Shown piece by piece: positions 1-6,208 of a stretch of 13,654 nucleotides of DNA. The translations under genes were made by a program, and so were the position numbers. The notes beneath the pieces are model-generated. The model worked only from the letters and a program-made list of their open reading frames with translations. It was not told the origin of the DNA and did no database searches. Each line of letters starts with the position of its first letter. Position 1 is the first letter of the stretch. The DNA lies in the NCBI GenBank assembly GCA_017443685.1, contig JAFSYD010000016.1, positions 1 to 13,654 on the forward strand, read 5' to 3'. Origin of the DNA: Lachnospiraceae bacterium. GTDB lineage: Bacteria > Bacillota > Clostridia > Lachnospirales > Lachnospiraceae.

Positions 1-76
1 CGACGCGGGGATGATTGGAGAACCGGGATATTATACCTTGGGCGCCTTCGACGAAAGAAATCCGTAAGGAATATAG

Positions 77-386
77 CCAATCATTATCCCAAGCCGGGCG
101 ATCCGGGATGAGGGGAGAGGCTACCATTATGCTCCCGCATCGGATTACATCAATGTGAACAAAAAATATACAGACGAGTTTAAGGCTGTGTGTGATGAAT
201 TTGGCTATCCGTATGCGGAAGGGACAACCTGGACTACGGACGCATTTTACAGGGAGACATCTGCGAAGATAAAAAAAAAGAAAAGCCATTGGAGCGATCT
301 GCGTTGAGATGGAATGTGCCGCTATGCAGGTACTTTGTGATTTCAGGGAGATCCAATGCTTTATCCTAAACAAATACCTTCTTTGA
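77..386 (+). pseudogene. Broken nucleoside phosphorylase (uridine/purine type) fragment
   Basis: Reading from base 86, the translation IPSRAIRDEG, then YHYAPASDYI and EGTTWTTDAFYRET, matches the middle of the uridine/purine nucleoside phosphorylase family, which cleaves nucleosides with phosphate. After a run of nine A at 271-279 the frame breaks and ends at TGA 305-307. Moving to the next frame restores the family sequence (KAIGAICVEMECAAMQVLCDFRE) up to about base 355 and then a stop at 384-386. There is no start codon or N-terminal third (a TAG lies at 74-76 in the same frame), and the C-terminal tail is missing. Bases 1-76 hold no recognisable gene. This is a decayed relic; a sequencing error could explain the A-run shift but not the missing ends. 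Confidence 0.8.
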
Positions 387-481
387 AGAAAAGCTATCAT
401 CTAACAAAAGCGCCGTTACCATTCGTCGCTTTCACGGAGATCATAACACTACCGTCCCCATACAAAACCTTTCGGCTCATA

Positions 482-698
482 CCCGCGGGAAGCTGCGTCT
501 CCGTCACAATACGCGTAGTCGCACCAGCCGACGGGGAGGCGCGCGTCCGATCGCGAATCGGAATGACTTAGAGCGACTTGGTATGCCGCCCACTCACAGC
601 GAGACTCGCGCACGGATGCGCGAGTCAGGTACTCCCGCGCCAGGGATGGCGCGTGAGTGCCGGTCGCGTCCGTATCCGGACACCTTCCCTCGGCATAC
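482..698. other. Highly structured noncoding region, possible structured RNA
   Basis: No credible gene is visible here, but inverted repeats are packed closely. An 11-bp stem with a two-base bulge joins 495-505 to 530-542. A 6-bp hairpin is 546-551/557-562. An outer 8-bp stem, GTATGCCG at 581-588 with CGGCATAC at 691-698, encloses a 7-bp stem (591-597/653-659), a perfect 10-bp hairpin with loop CGGA (603-612/617-626), a 7-bp hairpin with loop GGGA (636-642/647-653, sharing base 653) and a 5-bp hairpin (668-672/677-681). The nested plan resembles a multi-branched RNA or the end of a mobile element. I do not recognise the family, and the strand is undecided; the minus strand would lie downstream of tRNA-Pro. 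Bases 387-481 and 699-781 show nothing clear. Confidence 0.6.
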
Positions 699-781
699 AT
701 AGACGCTCTTAGGAATGGAGTCCTGAGTGATCGGATGCGCGGCTCCCCGCCAGCGTCCGTTAGCGCAAAAACAACGATTAC

Positions 782-913
782 TCGGGGTTAGCCGGGTATT
801 TCCGAGCGACCTCTATAATAATGAATCGGGGTTAGCCGGGTATTTCCGAGCGACCTCTATAATAATGAATCGGGGTTAGCCGGGTCTTTCCGTTCGACCT
901 CTATAATAATGAA
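782..913 (-). repeat. Three 44-bp tandem repeats derived from the tRNA-Pro 3' end
   Basis: Units lie at 782-825, 826-869 and 870-913. The first two are identical; the third differs at three positions (17, 24 and 25 of the unit). The array directly abuts the 3' end of the tRNA. Read on the minus strand, each unit is an 11-nt AT-rich linker, then AGAGGTCG, a 16-nt middle, and TAACCCCGA. The tRNA has the same AGAGGTCG and TAACCCCGA around a 15-nt T-arm, so each unit is a diverged copy of the tRNA 3' portion in which the TTCGAAT T-loop has become AAATA or AAAGA. On the plus strand each unit also contains TATAAT. Confidence 0.9.
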
Positions 914-987
914 TCGGGGTTACCGGATTCGAACCGACGACCTCTTGATCCCAAATCAAGCGCGCTACCAAACTGCGCTAAACCCCG
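914..987 (-). tRNA. trnP: tRNA-Pro (anticodon UGG)
   Basis: The minus strand folds as a normal 74-nt tRNA without encoded CCA. It has acceptor CGGGGTT/AACCCCG with discriminator A, D-stem GCGC/GCGC with a GG-containing loop, anticodon stem CTTGA/TCAAG with loop TTTGGGA, and a T-arm with loop TTCGAAT. The anticodon TGG falls at 953-951, giving proline. It has its own promoter and sits 51 bp after the phosphoesterase stop codon. Its 3' end faces the decayed DNA and the tRNA-derived repeats. Confidence 0.97.
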
Positions 988-1004
988 ATGGCATTGCCAT
1001 ATAT

Positions 1005-1033
1005 ATCCTACAAAAAAGTGACGCTTATGTCAA
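1005..1033 (-). promoter_or_regulatory. Promoter of tRNA-Pro
   Basis: On the minus strand TTGACA (1033-1028) and TAGGAT (1010-1005) are separated by exactly 17 bp. Transcription should begin near 998, about 11 nt before the mature tRNA. The short leader is a small perfect hairpin, ATGGC-ATT-GCCAT, at 988-1000. The -35 box starts 6 bp after the stop codon of the preceding gene, so the tRNA can be transcribed independently of that operon. Confidence 0.8.
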
Positions 1034-1038
1034 ATATT

Positions 1039-1575
1039 TTATATCCGCCGGCGCACCGCCTCGCAGAGCTTAAAATGAAGGTCGCCTTTCCGATCCACAT
1101 CCGCAACCGCAAACGTCGGGATCCGCCCGTCCTGCCGCGGCAGGGAAATGCTCCCGGGATTTACGATCGTTACCCCCAAAACCTCTGTCTTCATCGGAAC
1201 GTGCGTGTGTCCGAAAAACGCATAATCACACTCCGCTTCCTTTGCCGCTTCGGCAAGCGCCTCCAAGCCGAAGCCCACGCCGTAGGTATGCCCATGCGTC
1301 ATAAACACCTTATGCCGGCCGACCGCAACCACCTCACTCGCAGGCGCGTCAGAGGAATAGTCACAGTTACCGCGTACATATACGACCTCGCAGCCCGCCT
1401 GTGCGTCTATGATATCTTCGTCGCCCTCCACATCACCCATATGCAGGATCAGTCCCGGCTTAACGCGCTCCATCACCTTTTCCAGGTATTCAAGCCTGCC
1501 GTGCGAATCGCTGACGATCAGTACTCTTTCACCGCAGTACGGATACAGGCCGGTCTTGCCGTTAAACAATTCCAT
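1039..1575 (-). CDS. YfcE/MJ0936-family metallophosphoesterase
   Basis: The 178-residue product is a calcineurin-like phosphoesterase of the small YfcE/MJ0936 type, a cytoplasmic enzyme that hydrolyses phosphodiesters with two bound metals. The five metal-binding motifs appear in order: SDSHGR, HMGDVEGDED, VRGNCD, MTHGHTYG and FGHTHVP. The start chosen is the ATG at 1575, preceded by GGAGA with 6 nt spacing; a TTG 15 nt further upstream is possible but less likely. The gene overlaps the end of rdgB by 14 bp, so translation is probably coupled. It is the last gene of the four-gene minus-strand operon. The natural substrate cannot be told from sequence; the pairing with rdgB is a common Clostridia arrangement. 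Confidence 0.93.
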   Translation of the reverse strand: MELFNGKTGLYPYCGERVLIVSDSHGRLEYLEKVMERVKPGLILHMGDVEGDEDIIDAQAGCEVVYVRGNCDYSSDAPASEVVAVGRHKVFMTHGHTYGVGFGLEALAEAAKEAECDYAFFGHTHVPMKTEVLGVTIVNPGSISLPRQDGRIPTFAVADVDRKGDLHFKLCEAVRRRI

Positions 1576-2170
1576 TATAATTCTCCACAATCTCTTTTAC
1601 CGCCCGAAGCGCCTTCCCCCTGTGGCTGATCGCATTTTTCTCATCCGGCGAAAGATACGCCGTTGAAACATTCTGCGGCTCCACATAGAAGATCGGATCA
1701 TAGCCGAAACCGTTTTCTCCCATCGGCTCTTCCCCGATGTAGCCTTCCATCACTCCCGTAACCGTCTGCTCCTCCCCGTTCGGGAAAACAACATCCATCG
1801 CACAGACGAACCTTGCCGTCCGCCGCTCCTTCGGCAGTCCCGCAAGCCGCTCGATGATCTTCGCATTTTTCAATTCGTACGGCGTGTCCTCTCCCATATA
1901 CCGCGACGAATACACGCCGGGCTCTCCGCCAAGCGCGTCAACAACCAGACCCGAATCGTCCGCCACAACGATGCCGTCCACCTTTGCCGCCACCGTGCGG
2001 GCCTTGATCCTGGCGTTCTCCTCGAAGGTCTTCCCATCCTCGATGATCTCGACATCCGCACCAGCTTCCGTCATCGTCATGATCTCAAATTCCTTTTCGT
2101 CGAGCATCTCTTTAAACTCCCGGAGCTTATCCGCGTTGCCCGTTGCAAAAATCAGCTTCTGCCTTGCCAT
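1562..2170 (-). CDS. rdgB: XTP/dITP diphosphatase (HAM1/RdgB)
   Basis: This 202-residue enzyme hydrolyses non-canonical purine nucleoside triphosphates (dITP, XTP, ITP) to monophosphate and pyrophosphate, keeping deaminated purines out of DNA and RNA. The length is normal for the family. Diagnostic motifs are all present: FATGNADKLREFKE at the N-terminus, VVADDSGL near residue 72, GFGYDPIF near 158 and SHRGKAL near 183, matching the substrate-binding and metal sites. The ATG at 2170 has a clear GGGAGG ribosome binding site 6 to 7 nt upstream. It begins 27 bp after the amidase stop codon and its 3' end overlaps the phosphoesterase start, consistent with one transcript. No defects are visible. 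Confidence 0.97.
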   Translation of the reverse strand: MARQKLIFATGNADKLREFKEMLDEKEFEIMTMTEAGADVEIIEDGKTFEENARIKARTVAAKVDGIVVADDSGLVVDALGGEPGVYSSRYMGEDTPYELKNAKIIERLAGLPKERRTARFVCAMDVVFPNGEEQTVTGVMEGYIGEEPMGENGFGYDPIFYVEPQNVSTAYLSPDEKNAISHRGKALRAVKEIVENYNGIV

Positions 2171-2197
2171 ATTCTCCCTCCCGTTGCCTGTTATGTA

Positions 2198-3277
2198 TCA
2201 ATCATCGATCCCGAGTGTCTCGTAGATCGCATCCACCATCGCCTGCGCCGCCTTCTGCTGGTATTCGTCGGATGACAAAAGCGCAAGCTCTTCCTTGTTC
2301 GTCATAAATCCGATCTCCGCAAGCGCCACCGGCATCTGCGCCGTCCGGATAATGTAGATCGCATCTCCCGCGACAAGCCCCTTGCTCTCGCTGCCAAGAT
2401 CGTCAAGCAGGTGATCCAGCACGCACTCGGCAAACTTCTTTGATCCTTCCGTCTTGTCCGCCACATAGTACATCACTTCCGTACCATGAATGCCCGACAT
2501 CCTCCCGCTTGCGGTCGAATTGTTGTGCACGCTTAAGAAAAGATCCGCGCCAACTTCATTCGCCAGCGCCGCACGGTCCTGCAGGGACGGGTTCGTGTCA
2601 TCCGTCCGCGTATAGTATACGCCGATGTTCTCACCGTCCTGCGTCAGGATCTCCTTCATCTTCAAAACGATCTGCAGGTCAAGATCCTTTTCCGCGATCT
2701 CATCCTTATACGCGCCCACATCCCTGCCGCCATGCCCCGCATCCAGCACCACAATATAATCATACAGCTCCCGCGGCGTCGGAAAATCAAGATACACATA
2801 TCTGCCGTCCGCGATCGAGGAAAGCTCAAAGATGCCGTCCATTTCGAGGACGACAGTACCGCTCCCTTCGTGATAGTCAAAGAACAGATCCACAATATGA
2901 TCCGCCCTTCCGACCATCGGAAAATCATAAAAGTATGTTGCGGAAATGCCCGGGATCGTGATCGTAAACGTCCGGCGCATCGGATCCGACGCATAGGAAA
3001 GCGAAGCCGCCTCTACGCTCGCCGGAAGCTCCAGCCGCAGCTGATGCATGGCAAGCATATCGTCGTTCTCCGACAGCTCCAGCATCTGTGAATCGTCACG
3101 CAGCAGGGCAAGCACCGATCCTCCCCATACGCTGCGCTCCTCATCGCTTACCGCTTCGTACCGCACCGCAAGATCATGGAGATCCGGCACGGCGCATATC
3201 AGCGAAAGTCCCGCTGCTACCGCAAGCACGACAAAAAATGTCAGGATCGCATCCGCCCTTCGTTCCATCTGAATCAT
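2198..3277 (-). CDS. N-acetylmuramoyl-L-alanine amidase (Amidase_3), membrane-anchored
   Basis: The 359-residue protein has one hydrophobic segment at about residues 9-29, a middle region of about 140 residues with no motif I recognise, and a C-terminal zinc amidase domain from about residue 175. This domain cleaves the bond between N-acetylmuramic acid and the peptide stem of peptidoglycan. Visible zinc and catalytic motifs are VVLDAGHGGRD, IAEKDLDL, FLSVHNNS and ALAEIGFMTN, the last carrying the catalytic Glu. The N-terminus suggests an anchored or exported enzyme working outside the membrane. Its ATG overlaps the upstream methyltransferase stop as ATGA, with GGAG 8 nt before it, so translation is coupled. 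A second ATG at 3268 is an alternative start. It resembles CwlD/LytC-type amidases, but I would not assign sporulation versus vegetative use. Confidence 0.93.
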   Translation of the reverse strand: MIQMERRADAILTFFVVLAVAAGLSLICAVPDLHDLAVRYEAVSDEERSVWGGSVLALLRDDSQMLELSENDDMLAMHQLRLELPASVEAASLSYASDPMRRTFTITIPGISATYFYDFPMVGRADHIVDLFFDYHEGSGTVVLEMDGIFELSSIADGRYVYLDFPTPRELYDYIVVLDAGHGGRDVGAYKDEIAEKDLDLQIVLKMKEILTQDGENIGVYYTRTDDTNPSLQDRAALANEVGADLFLSVHNNSTASGRMSGIHGTEVMYYVADKTEGSKKFAECVLDHLLDDLGSESKGLVAGDAIYIIRTAQMPVALAEIGFMTNKEELALLSSDEYQQKAAQAMVDAIYETLGIDD

Positions 3278-4419
3278 ATGTTACGCTCCGGTTTCGGTCC
3301 GGCGAACGAGTAAAAATACGTCCGCACCATTCCGTTGTACAGCTTCCGGTTCTTATCCGCCTTCCTGCCGATCTGACGCGGCGCATCCGCATAGGATGTG
3401 ATCACGTAAAGCGACCATTTATCGAGCCGGTCAAACGCCCGTCCGAGCGCCCCGTAAAGCGCGGGCAGCTCCTTTTCCCCGGAAAGCCGTTCGCCATAGG
3501 GCGGATTCGTCAAAAGAAAGCCATAGCTTCCGTCCACATAAAAATCCTTTACATCACTGACATGAAAGTCAATATAGTCCGCGACGCCTGCTGCCTTCGC
3601 GTTCTTTTTCGCCTTAGCGATCATCTCGGGATCTATGTCAATGCCGACCAGCAGGTGCCGCCCGGGCTTAACGATCTCGGCCTCGGCTTCCTTCCGCGCC
3701 TCTTTCCACGCCGGCGCGGGTATGATGTTCCGCCAGTTTTCCGCCGTATATTCCCGCGCAAGCCCCGGCGCGATGTGCGCCGCCTGCATCGCCGCTTCGA
3801 TCAAAAAGGTTCCGCTCCCGCAGAACGGATCCGCAAGAAGCCGGCCCTCCTTCCAAGGTGTCAGCCCCAAAAGTGCCGCCGCAAGCGTCTCGGAGATCGG
3901 CGCTTTTGCCGTCAGTGCACGGTATCCCCGCTTGTGCAGCGGCACGCCCGTCGTATCGAGCCCGACCGTCACCTCATCCTTCATTAAGAAGATCCGCACC
4001 GGATAGGACGCGCCCGTTTCCTCAAAACGATTCACGGAAAGCTTTTCTTTTAACCGCTCGACCATCGCCTTTTTCGCAAGCGACTGGAGATCCCTGGCGG
4101 AATACAGCTTGCTTTTGACCGTCGAAACCTTCGTCACCCAGAATTTCGCGTCCGCCGGAAGGAACTGCTCCCAGCTAAGCGAACGGATCCCCTCGAAAAA
4201 CTCGTCAAACGTCTCAGCGTGAAAGCTGCCGACCTCGATCAGGATCCGTTCCGCCGTCCGCAAGCGGATATTCGCCAGGACCACCGCTTCGGCATCTCCC
4301 TCGAACATCACACGTCCGTCCGAAGTCTTTGTCACATCATAGCCCAGATCGTATATTTCTCTTTTTAAAACCGCTTCCAGCCCGAAATGGCAGGGTGCGA
4401 CCAAATTCATTCTATCCAT
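3274..4419 (-). CDS. THUMP-domain SAM-dependent RNA methyltransferase (RlmL/YpsC-like)
   Basis: The 381-residue product has an N-terminal THUMP RNA-binding region (about residues 45-155) followed by a Rossmann-fold methyltransferase. The SAM motif I is seen as LLADPFCGSGTFLIEAA and the catalytic motif IV as LLTNPPYGERL. This is the family of RlmL-like guanine-N2 methyltransferases of 23S rRNA; the exact target base is inferred, not seen. An in-frame GTG at 4458 would add 13 residues but would place a near-perfect promoter inside the gene. ATG 4419 or ATG 4410 (MNLVAPCHFGLE) fits the family N-terminus better. Neither has a Shine-Dalgarno sequence, and the predicted transcript starts almost at 4419. 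It is the first gene of the operon, ending in an ATGA overlap with the amidase. Confidence 0.93.
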   Translation of the reverse strand: MDRMNLVAPCHFGLEAVLKREIYDLGYDVTKTSDGRVMFEGDAEAVVLANIRLRTAERILIEVGSFHAETFDEFFEGIRSLSWEQFLPADAKFWVTKVSTVKSKLYSARDLQSLAKKAMVERLKEKLSVNRFEETGASYPVRIFLMKDEVTVGLDTTGVPLHKRGYRALTAKAPISETLAAALLGLTPWKEGRLLADPFCGSGTFLIEAAMQAAHIAPGLAREYTAENWRNIIPAPAWKEARKEAEAEIVKPGRHLLVGIDIDPEMIAKAKKNAKAAGVADYIDFHVSDVKDFYVDGSYGFLLTNPPYGERLSGEKELPALYGALGRAFDRLDKWSLYVITSYADAPRQIGRKADKNRKLYNGMVRTYFYSFAGPKPERNI

Positions 4420-4426
4420 ACGCGTT

Positions 4427-4455
4427 ATCTTATCTTTTTGGGACAAAACTGTCAA
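4427..4455 (-). promoter_or_regulatory. Promoter of the methyltransferase-amidase-rdgB operon
   Basis: TTGACA (4455-4450) and TAAGAT (4432-4427) are separated by exactly 17 bp, a near-consensus housekeeping promoter. Transcription should begin around 4420, next to the ATG at 4419, which predicts a leaderless or almost leaderless message. Confidence 0.75.
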
Positions 4456-4503
4456 CACGGGACGGCAAAACGTCAGTGAGCAATATGCGAGGGGGGTATT
4501 TGT

Positions 4504-4524
4504 AAACTGTTTGTTAACTGTTTG
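4504..4524. promoter_or_regulatory. Possible operator: two AACTGTTTG repeats
   Basis: AACTGTTTG occurs at 4505-4513 and again at 4516-4524, 11 bp apart, about one helical turn. The first lies in the palindrome AAACTGTTT and the copies meet around GTTAAC. The site lies between the divergent promoters at 4427-4455 (minus) and 4556-4584 (plus), where a regulator could act on either. No regulator gene is visible nearby, so this is only suggestive. Confidence 0.3.
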
Positions 4525-4555
4525 GAAACAATTTGGTAAATCGTACCCCGCCCTC

Positions 4556-4584
4556 TTGTTTTGTCAAAAATCCTGTTATATAAT
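4556..4584 (+). promoter_or_regulatory. Plus-strand promoter with no gene downstream
   Basis: TTGTTT (4556-4561), a 17-bp spacer and a perfect TATAAT (4579-4584) form a good promoter on the plus strand. Transcription would start near 4591. The downstream plus-strand reading frames oppose the real minus-strand gene at 4758-5099 and look like its shadows, so a noncoding transcript is the simplest product. Confidence 0.6.
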
Positions 4585-4590
4585 CCATAT

Positions 4591-4672
4591 CACAAGAGGG
4601 ACATCCCTCTTAATCCCTTATTTATTACTTATACTCCCCTCGAAGGCTCCGTGGTTACCTCGGAGCTTTCTG
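4591..4672 (+). ncRNA. Candidate small RNA of about 80 nt
   Basis: Just after the promoter there is a perfect hairpin AAGAGGG-ACAT-CCCTCTT (4594-4611), an AU-rich single-stranded stretch, and then a 9-bp hairpin with one wobble pair (4643-4651/4661-4669, core GCTCCG/CGGAGC) followed by the weak T-rich run CTTTCTG. A promoter, 5' hairpin and terminator-like 3' hairpin in 80 nt have the form of a small regulatory RNA. The T-run is weak for a terminator, and I do not recognise the family. Confidence 0.4.
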
Positions 4673-4702
4673 CTGTTCAGGAAATCTTTTGCTTCCTGCT
4701 AC

Positions 4703-4733
4703 GCAAAAGAACTGCCACACCTTCGTGTGACAG
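4703..4733 (-). terminator. Terminator of the two unknown genes
   Basis: On the minus strand, 25 bp after the stop codon at 4758, a 9-bp hairpin CTGTCACAC-GAAG-GTGTGGCAG (4733-4712, one wobble pair) is followed by TTCTTTTGC. The T-run also forms one arm of a second hairpin, 4685-4692/4703-4710 (8 bp, 10-nt loop), that could back it up. Confidence 0.65.
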
Positions 4734-4757
4734 CCCTCATCATCTTATGCTTCGGCT

Positions 4758-5099
4758 TTACGCATATACATCGATATTGCTTCCTACCGTGGAGTAGGAT
4801 GCTGCAGCTCTGTTCGCGTCATAGCCTGTCGTCGCTCCCCCGAAGGAGGATGCGATCTTATTGTACGCGTCGCTCACCTGCTGTGAGCGGCGGATCTGTC
4901 CGACCTCGCTCGTCCGAACCTGTGCGTTCGGGTATACCACCGGCGCCGGACCGTTCACCCGGCCGGCATTCGCCGTCTTCATGGATTCGGAAAAAGCATC
5001 GGAGACCTCTGCTTCATTGGATACCGCATAAGCTTCCGGGCGCTGGGTTACGCGCTTAACGGATGTGATCGGTTCTAAGTTAGTAACTGATAATCCCAT
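4758..5099 (-). CDS. Unknown 113-residue protein
   Basis: I do not recognise this protein. It is 113 residues, with no signal peptide or membrane segment, and is rich in Ser, Ala, Val and Asn. The start MGLSVTNLEPITSVKRV looks like an ordered N-terminal patch; the middle has VNGPAPVVYPNAQVRTSEV and the end is Ser/Ala/Tyr-rich, probably flexible. The ATG at 5099 lies 25 bp inside the end of the upstream 349-residue gene, so the two are co-translated. The best purine match, GGGAGG, is about 15 nt from the ATG; AAGG at about 9 nt is nearer. A strong terminator follows, making this the last gene of a two-gene unit. Overlap, shared promoter and codon use support a real gene; the function is open. 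Confidence 0.75.
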   Translation of the reverse strand: MGLSVTNLEPITSVKRVTQRPEAYAVSNEAEVSDAFSESMKTANAGRVNGPAPVVYPNAQVRTSEVGQIRRSQQVSDAYNKIASSFGGATTGYDANRAAASYSTVGSNIDVYA

Positions 5100-6124
5100 A
5101 GCCTGCCTTGTTCTTCCTCCCTTCTTGCCTTCTCTGTATTACCGTCCCGCATCTTCTCGACCTTCTCGATCGCATCCAGCCGCTGCTTCGCTGTCAGGGT
5201 GTCGGACGCCTCATTGCCGGTCGCTTTTTTGATCTCATTGCCCGCGTTCGTAACTTCCCGCTCGCGCTCCTGCAGCCTCGCCGTATCCGTGGAGAACTCT
5301 TCATTTTCGGCACGCATCTCTTCTTCTCTGGCCTCGCGTGCCTCAATCTCGCTGTCATAAGCATATTGTGAGATCTGTCCGTCACGGTACATCTGTTCTA
5401 ACTGCTGGTTCGAGATCCCCGCAAATGTGGACGGCTGCTGCGCCGCACGCTCTGTCGCGTCTTGCTGCGCTTCTTCGGCCGCAAGCTGCGCGTCGGTCGC
5501 CTCCTTGGTGACCTCCTGCGTCTCTAACGCCTCGCTTGTGATCTCCCTCGCCTGCTCCCTGGCCTGCGCCTCTGCTTCGATCCGATCCGCTTCTGCCCGG
5601 GCTTTTATCGCATCTGCCGGCGGCTCGGGCGGTGGCGGCGGCTCGGGCGCCTCCTCTTTCTCGGCTTCGGCCGGCGCGTTCTGTCTTGCCTCGATCCCGC
5701 GTGCTTCGCCTCCGGGCGCCGCGATCTCGGGCGCTTCGATCTCCTGCCTGTCATCCTCCGGGCGCGTCGTCTGGGCGGCTTGCGCGTTCGCACCGTTCTC
5801 TTCCCGTGTAATAACGCTTCCGTCGCGGCTTTCGATCAGCTCTTCGTTCCCTTCCTCACTGACCTGTACCGTATCGCCGTCTTCCGAGACCACTACGACA
5901 TCCTCCCGCAGTTCCTCTCTTCTTTGGCGTGCTTCTTCCGTACGTACTTCGTTATCCGCAGCCTGCGTACTGTCATTCCTCGCTTCCCTTACACCGGCAC
6001 CGGCATCCGTGCGAGTGGAGATGGGGATACGTATCTTGGCGGACGTCGACTGGGAAGGTTCCGTAAAACGATCAGGAACGGCTGCGGAACGATTGGTATT
6101 GACTGAACCATTATGCGCTATCAT
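5075..6124 (-). CDS. Unknown 349-residue Glu/Ala/Arg-rich coiled-coil-like protein
   Basis: I do not recognise this protein. It has no signal peptide or membrane helix and is probably cytoplasmic. The first 60 residues are Ser/Thr-rich. Next come acidic, likely disordered stretches and a proline spacer (PEPPPPPEPP near residue 160). Long Glu/Ala/Arg/Gln repeats typical of coiled coil follow at about 170-230 and 260-345, interrupted by the more ordered segment FAGISNQQLEQMYRDGQIS at about 235-253. The ATG at 6124 has an excellent GGGGGAG site 7 nt upstream, and a promoter lies 50 nt before that. The stop overlaps the 113-residue gene by 25 bp. A long plus-strand frame opposite (5427-6128) is a compositional shadow. 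A scaffold or motility-related role is conceivable given the chemoreceptor next door, but nothing in the sequence shows it. Confidence 0.8.
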   Translation of the reverse strand: MIAHNGSVNTNRSAAVPDRFTEPSQSTSAKIRIPISTRTDAGAGVREARNDSTQAADNEVRTEEARQRREELREDVVVVSEDGDTVQVSEEGNEELIESRDGSVITREENGANAQAAQTTRPEDDRQEIEAPEIAAPGGEARGIEARQNAPAEAEKEEAPEPPPPPEPPADAIKARAEADRIEAEAQAREQAREITSEALETQEVTKEATDAQLAAEEAQQDATERAAQQPSTFAGISNQQLEQMYRDGQISQYAYDSEIEAREAREEEMRAENEEFSTDTARLQEREREVTNAGNEIKKATGNEASDTLTAKQRLDAIEKVEKMRDGNTEKARREEEQGRLWDYQLLT

Positions 6125-6179
6125 CTAAAGCTCCCCCTTTCCGCCTCTGCAACCTTCAAAAAGGCATACTGTTGACTAT

Positions 6180-6208
6180 ATTATACAACCTTTTGTCCCC
6201 GTTGTCCA
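6180..6208 (-). promoter_or_regulatory. Promoter of the two unknown genes
   Basis: On the minus strand TGGACA (6208-6203), 17 bp and a perfect TATAAT (6185-6180) predict a start near 6173. The leader would be about 50 nt and ends with the strong GGGGGAG ribosome binding site before ATG 6124. Confidence 0.75.

Noticed and set aside
356..700. Plus-strand 71-residue and minus-strand 83-residue reading frames across the structured region
   Set aside because: They cross several hairpins, have no convincing ribosome binding site and no family resemblance; composition suggests open frames by chance.
782..913. CRISPR array
   Set aside because: The 44-bp units are directly tandem with no unique spacers, and they align to the tRNA 3' portion instead.
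4511..5059. Plus-strand 182-residue frame after the orphan promoter
   Set aside because: It runs through hairpins and antisense to the 113-residue gene, and has no ribosome binding site or recognisable domain.
5427..6128. Plus-strand 233-residue Ser/Ala-rich frame
   Set aside because: It is the mirror of the Glu/Ala/Arg-rich minus-strand gene, with a low-complexity composition dictated by that gene and no promoter or ribosome binding site.
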